Shown: piece by piece, positions 61,218-64,000 of the stretch | Layout: the number at the start of each line of letters is the position of its first letter | Numbering within the stretch: the first letter of the stretch is position 1 | Source of the DNA: JALZBL01 sp040004775 | Lineage (GTDB): Bacteria; Actinomycetota; Actinomycetes; Mycobacteriales; Jatrophihabitantaceae | Direction of reading: 5' to 3' | DNA length: 64,000 bases | Assembly (NCBI GenBank): GCA_040004775.1 | Contig: JBDUAD010000004.1 | Location: 3,567 to 67,566 of the forward strand | Position numbers and translations under genes: made by a program | Notes under the pieces: generated by a model | What the model was told of the DNA's origin: nothing | What the model saw: the letters and a program-made list of their open reading frames with translations, nothing else | The model's database searches: none

Positions 61218-63008
61218 ATGACGGCCACCTCCCAGGCGCCTGACGCCGCCCGGGCCTCCCTGCCGTCACTGGCCGCGCCCGCCGGCAGCGCGGCCAGCCG
61301 GGCCTGGAACGAGATGTACGACGAGCTCGGCCAGGTCCGTCCCACCTACGCCGCCGTGGCCGAGGCGCTGCAGGACCTCACCGGCGCCGAGCTGCGGGCC
61401 CGCTCCGACGCCCTGGCCCGCACCTACCTCGACCAGGGCGTCACGTTCGACGTCGGCGGCGAGGAGCGGCCCTTCCCGCTCGACATCGTTCCGCGCATCA
61501 TCGCCGCGCAGGAGTGGGACACCGTGGCGCGCGGGGTGGCCCAGCGGGTCAAGGCGCTCGAGGCCTTTCTGGCCGACGCCTACGGCGCCCGCAACGCGGT
61601 CAAGGACGGCGTGATCCCGTTACGGCTGCTGCTGTCCTCCGCTCACTTCCACCGCGCCGCCGCCGGGATAGAGCCGGCCAACGGCGTGCGCGTACACGTG
61701 GCCGGTATCGACCTCATCCGCGACGTCGACGGCCGCTTCCGTGTCCTCGAGGACAACGTCCGGGTGCCCTCGGGGGTCAGCTACGTCCTCGAGAACCGCC
61801 AGTCGGTGAGCCAGATCCTGCAGGAGGCGTTCTCCGCCCAGCCGGTGCGGCCGGTCGGCGAGTACCCGTGGCGGTTGCTCAACGCCCTGCGCGCGGCCGC
61901 GCCGGACGGCGTGAGCGACCCGACCGTCGTCGTGCTCACGCCGGGCATCTTCAACTCGGCCTACTTCGAGCACGCTCTTCTCGCGCGGACGATGGGCGTG
62001 GAGCTGGTCGAGGGCAGCGATCTGATCTGCCACGACGGCCGCCTATACATGCGCACCACCCGCGGGGAGCAGCGGGTCGACGTCGTCTACCGCCGAGTGG
62101 ACGACGACTTTCTGGATCCGGTGACGTTTCGCTCCGACTCCATGCTCGGGTGCGCCGGCCTGCTGACCGCGGCTCGGGCGGGCAAGGTCACGCTGGCCAA
62201 CGCGGTGGGCAATGGCGTGGCCGACGACAAGCTGGTCTACACCTACGTTCCGGACCTCGTGCGCTACTACCTCGGCGAGGAGCCGGTGCTGGCCAACGTC
62301 GACACGTGGCGGCTGGAGGAACCACAGGCCCGGGCCGAGGTCCTCGACCGGCTCGACGAACTGGTGGTCAAGCCGGTGGACGGCTCGGGTGGCAAGGGGA
62401 TCGTCATCGGCCCGGCCGCCTCGAAGGACCAGCTCGCCCGTCTGCGCCGTCGGCTGCTGGCCGACCCGCGGGGCTGGATTGCCCAGCCGGTGGTCTCGCT
62501 GTCCACCGTGCCCACGGTCATCGGCGACGTCCTTGCGCCTCGCCACGTGGACCTGCGCCCGTTCGCGGTCAACGACGGTGAGGAGGTGTGGGTGCTGCCT
62601 GGCGGCCTCACCCGCGTCGCCCTGCCGGAGGGCGAGCTGGTGGTCAACTCCAGTCAGGGTGGCGGGTCGAAAGATACGTGGGTGATCGGCGACCGCGACG
62701 CGCCGCCGGAACGCCCCCGTCGCACCGCCCGACCCTTCGCCGGACAGACGCCGATGGCCGGCCAGGACTACAACCCGTCCGACGACGGCATCGGCAACAA
62801 CCAGCAGCAGCAACAGCAGCAGCAGGGCACCAGCGGCTACCAGAGTCCGAGCCAGTCTCAGCGCCTGAGCTCCGCGGATTGGCCGCAGAGCCAGCGCCAG
62901 GACCAGGGCCAGCCCGAGGGCCGGCAGGAGCACCAGGGCCAGCGGCAGGGCCGGCGACACGGCCGACACCAGCAACGAGGTCAGTGGCAGGAGTGCAGCG
63001 GGTGCTGA
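61218..63008 (+). CDS. Circularly permuted ATP-grasp protein with Gln-rich tail
   Basis: This 596-residue protein is of the circularly permuted ATP-grasp type 2 family (DUF404/DUF407). Landmarks are WNEMYDELGQVRPTY, RVLEDNVRVPSGVSYVLENR, LTPGIFNSAYFEHALLAR, VVYRRVDDDFLDP and VVKPVDGSGGKGIVIGP. It normally pairs with an alpha-E protein and a transglutaminase-like protein in an uncharacterised, possibly peptide-ligating, system; both follow here. The last 90 residues are an unusual Gln/Arg/Gly tail with eight Gln in a row. ATG 61218 is favoured by the -10 box. Confidence 0.9.
   Translation: MTATSQAPDAARASLPSLAAPAGSAASRAWNEMYDELGQVRPTYAAVAEALQDLTGAELRARSDALARTYLDQGVTFDVGGEERPFPLDIVPRIIAAQEWDTVARGVAQRVKALEAFLADAYGARNAVKDGVIPLRLLLSSAHFHRAAAGIEPANGVRVHVAGIDLIRDVDGRFRVLEDNVRVPSGVSYVLENRQSVSQILQEAFSAQPVRPVGEYPWRLLNALRAAAPDGVSDPTVVVLTPGIFNSAYFEHALLARTMGVELVEGSDLICHDGRLYMRTTRGEQRVDVVYRRVDDDFLDPVTFRSDSMLGCAGLLTAARAGKVTLANAVGNGVADDKLVYTYVPDLVRYYLGEEPVLANVDTWRLEEPQARAEVLDRLDELVVKPVDGSGGKGIVIGPAASKDQLARLRRRLLADPRGWIAQPVVSLSTVPTVIGDVLAPRHVDLRPFAVNDGEEVWVLPGGLTRVALPEGELVVNSSQGGGSKDTWVIGDRDAPPERPRRTARPFAGQTPMAGQDYNPSDDGIGNNQQQQQQQQGTSGYQSPSQSQRLSSADWPQSQRQDQGQPEGRQEHQGQRQGRRHGRHQQRGQWQECSGC
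62802..62825 (+). repeat. CAG/CAA codon run (polyglutamine)
   Basis: Eight consecutive CAG or CAA codons encode Gln in the tail of the ATP-grasp protein; more Gln codons follow at intervals to about 62990. Confidence 0.9.
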
Positions 63009-63949
63009 GCCGCATCGCCGAGTCGCTGTTCTGGATCGGCCGGTACCTCGAGCGGGCCGACGGCACCGCGCGCATCCTCGACGTTCACCTGCAGCTGTTG
63101 CTCGAGGACCCCTGGGCGGACGAGAACGACGCCTGCCGCTCCCTGTTGAACGTCATGGGTGCGCCGGTCGACATTGAGCAGCTGGAACCGGTGACCCGCG
63201 CCGACGTGCTGAACCGGTTCGCTTACATCGACCAGCCGGGCTCGATCATCGCCTCGCTGATCTCGGCGCGAGAGAACGCCCGCCGCGCCCGGGAGGCGGT
63301 TTCCACCGAGCTGTGGGAGTCGCTCAACACCACCCGCAACGAGCTGTCCCGAGGCCGATGGCCGACCCGCAGCCCGCACCGTTACTTCGCCTGGGTCCGC
63401 GAGCGCGTGGCCGCCGTAACCGGCTTTGCCGATGCGACGATGAGCCGCGATCAGGTCTGGAACTTCATGCTGCTGGGCCGTTCCATCGAACGGGCCGACA
63501 TGACCGCGCGCCTGCTGGCCAGCCAGGACGTGCGGGGAATCGGGACGTCCGGGTGGCAGCTGGTGCTTCGGTCCTGTGGCGCCCATGAGGCGTACCTGCG
63601 CACCTACGGCGCCGCGGCCAGCGAGGACCGCGCGGCGGAATTCCTGCTCATGGACCGCCTCTTCCCGCGGTCGGTCGTCTTCGCCCTGCTGACCGCGGAC
63701 CGCTGCCTCGAGGCGCTGTCGGGCGAGGACGCCCAGTGGGCCTCGCGGCTCATCGCCCGCGACGACGCGCGCCACATGCTCGGGCGGGCCCGCACCGACC
63801 TCGAGTACCGCCAGCTCGACGACGTCCTGGCCGACCTGGCCAGCCACATGGACTCGGTTCAGCGCATCTGCTCCAGCGCCAGTGACGCGGTCTCGCGCCG
63901 GTACTTCCCGCGCGGCCGGGCGCTGGCCTGGGTCCGGGAGACCCTGTGA
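63002..63949 (+). CDS. Alpha-E domain-containing protein
   Basis: This 315-residue all-helical protein matches the alpha-E family from its start LSRIAESLFWIGRYLERADGTARILDVHLQ, quoted as landmark, to VCSS-type ending with RRYFPRGRALAW. It is always found beside the circularly permuted ATP-grasp protein and probably acts with it. The reaction is not known. GTG 63002 gives the usual N-terminus and has AGGAG about 9 nt upstream; it overlaps the previous stop. GTG 62993 is possible. The next gene overlaps by 4 nt. Confidence 0.9.
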   Translation: MLSRIAESLFWIGRYLERADGTARILDVHLQLLLEDPWADENDACRSLLNVMGAPVDIEQLEPVTRADVLNRFAYIDQPGSIIASLISARENARRAREAVSTELWESLNTTRNELSRGRWPTRSPHRYFAWVRERVAAVTGFADATMSRDQVWNFMLLGRSIERADMTARLLASQDVRGIGTSGWQLVLRSCGAHEAYLRTYGAAASEDRAAEFLLMDRLFPRSVVFALLTADRCLEALSGEDAQWASRLIARDDARHMLGRARTDLEYRQLDDVLADLASHMDSVQRICSSASDAVSRRYFPRGRALAWVRETL

Positions 63950-64000
63950 GCCGCGTGCGCGAACAGCGTGAGGCGGTGAGCCGCGTGCGCGAACAGCGTG
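63946..64000 (+). CDS. Start of the next gene (partial), probable transglutaminase-like partner
   Basis: GTG 63946 overlaps the alpha-E stop (GTGA) and the frame stays open to the window end: VSRVREQREAVSRVREQR. The 55 nt are a 30-bp unit and 25 bp of a second perfect copy. In this gene family cluster the third gene is usually a transglutaminase-like protease, but none of its domain is visible. The true start may be at a later GTG outside the window. Confidence 0.45.
   Translation, partial: MSRVREQREAVSRVREQR
63946..64000 (+). repeat. 30-bp perfect tandem repeat at a gene start
   Basis: The unit 63946-63975 is repeated exactly from 63976 to the window edge (25 of 30 bases seen). More copies may follow. 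Confidence 0.95.

Overview
This 64 kb window is chromosomal DNA from a very GC-rich actinobacterium. Three things point there: GC-dominated third codon positions with many GTG starts, marker families (CysO/Mec/CysM cysteine synthesis, mycothiol-dependent formaldehyde oxidation, DUF2017, DUF4233, DUF5990, a MptB-like mannosyltransferase), and the classic actinobacterial order TIGR03960/TIGR03936-rne-rplU-rpmA-obg-proB-proA-nadD-rsfS-leuS-comEA-comEC-holA-rpsT. I cannot name the genus. mreBCD-PBP2-rodA implies lateral-wall (rod or spore) peptidoglycan synthesis. No rRNA, tRNA, CRISPR array, integrase or transposase was seen.

Layout. 1-3.7 kb: the end of ctaD, then a glutamate-type ABC importer (gluABCD). 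3.7-15 kb: pncB (minus strand), clpS-DUF2017, the sulfur-carrier cysteine route mec-cysO-cysM, a membrane molybdopterin oxidoreductase, then rhomboid-murI-MBL-rph-rdgB-DUF5990 and a HAD phosphatase. 15-21 kb: folC-DUF4233, a broken ECF sigma gene with an intact anti-sigma-like partner, ndk, DUF1697 and a propeller-like membrane protein. 21-27.5 kb: a small acidic protein divergent from mreBCD-mrdA-rodA. 27.5-29.3 kb: mscR plus an MBL hydrolase (formaldehyde detoxification), followed by a gutted amino-acid permease. 29.7-43.7 kb: the TIGR03960...rne-rplU-rpmA-obg-proB block, interrupted at 31.7-35.6 kb by an accessory segment (decayed EEP phosphatase, secreted Asp-box protein, DUF2231, PPOX flavoprotein). 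43.7-52.5 kb: two extra genes, proA, DUF1707, nadD, rsfS, a histidine phosphatase, leuS and degV. 52.4-55.8 kb: two minus-strand membrane proteins. 55.9-64 kb: comEA-comEC-holA, rpsT, and the ATP-grasp/alpha-E pair with the start of the next gene.

Most notable observations: (1) a complete candidate leucine attenuator in front of leuS: a TACCAT -10 box, a nine-codon leader with three consecutive Leu codons, a hairpin, and a textbook terminator with T-tract; (2) a recurrent TAnnnT box 6-8 nt before start codons of at least 13 genes, implying widespread leaderless transcription and resolving the nadD start; (3) three one-base-deletion-like frameshifts (two in the ECF sigma gene, one in a VOC gene) that are either recent decay or assembly error; (4) a CysO whose Gly-Gly is buried by two extra residues beside a JAMM protease; (5) short perfect tandem duplications concentrated at gene starts and ends; (6) a comEC frame with no stop that runs far into holA. 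I did not find a convincing wholly new multi-gene system. The regulatory leaders and broken genes are the parts worth following up.
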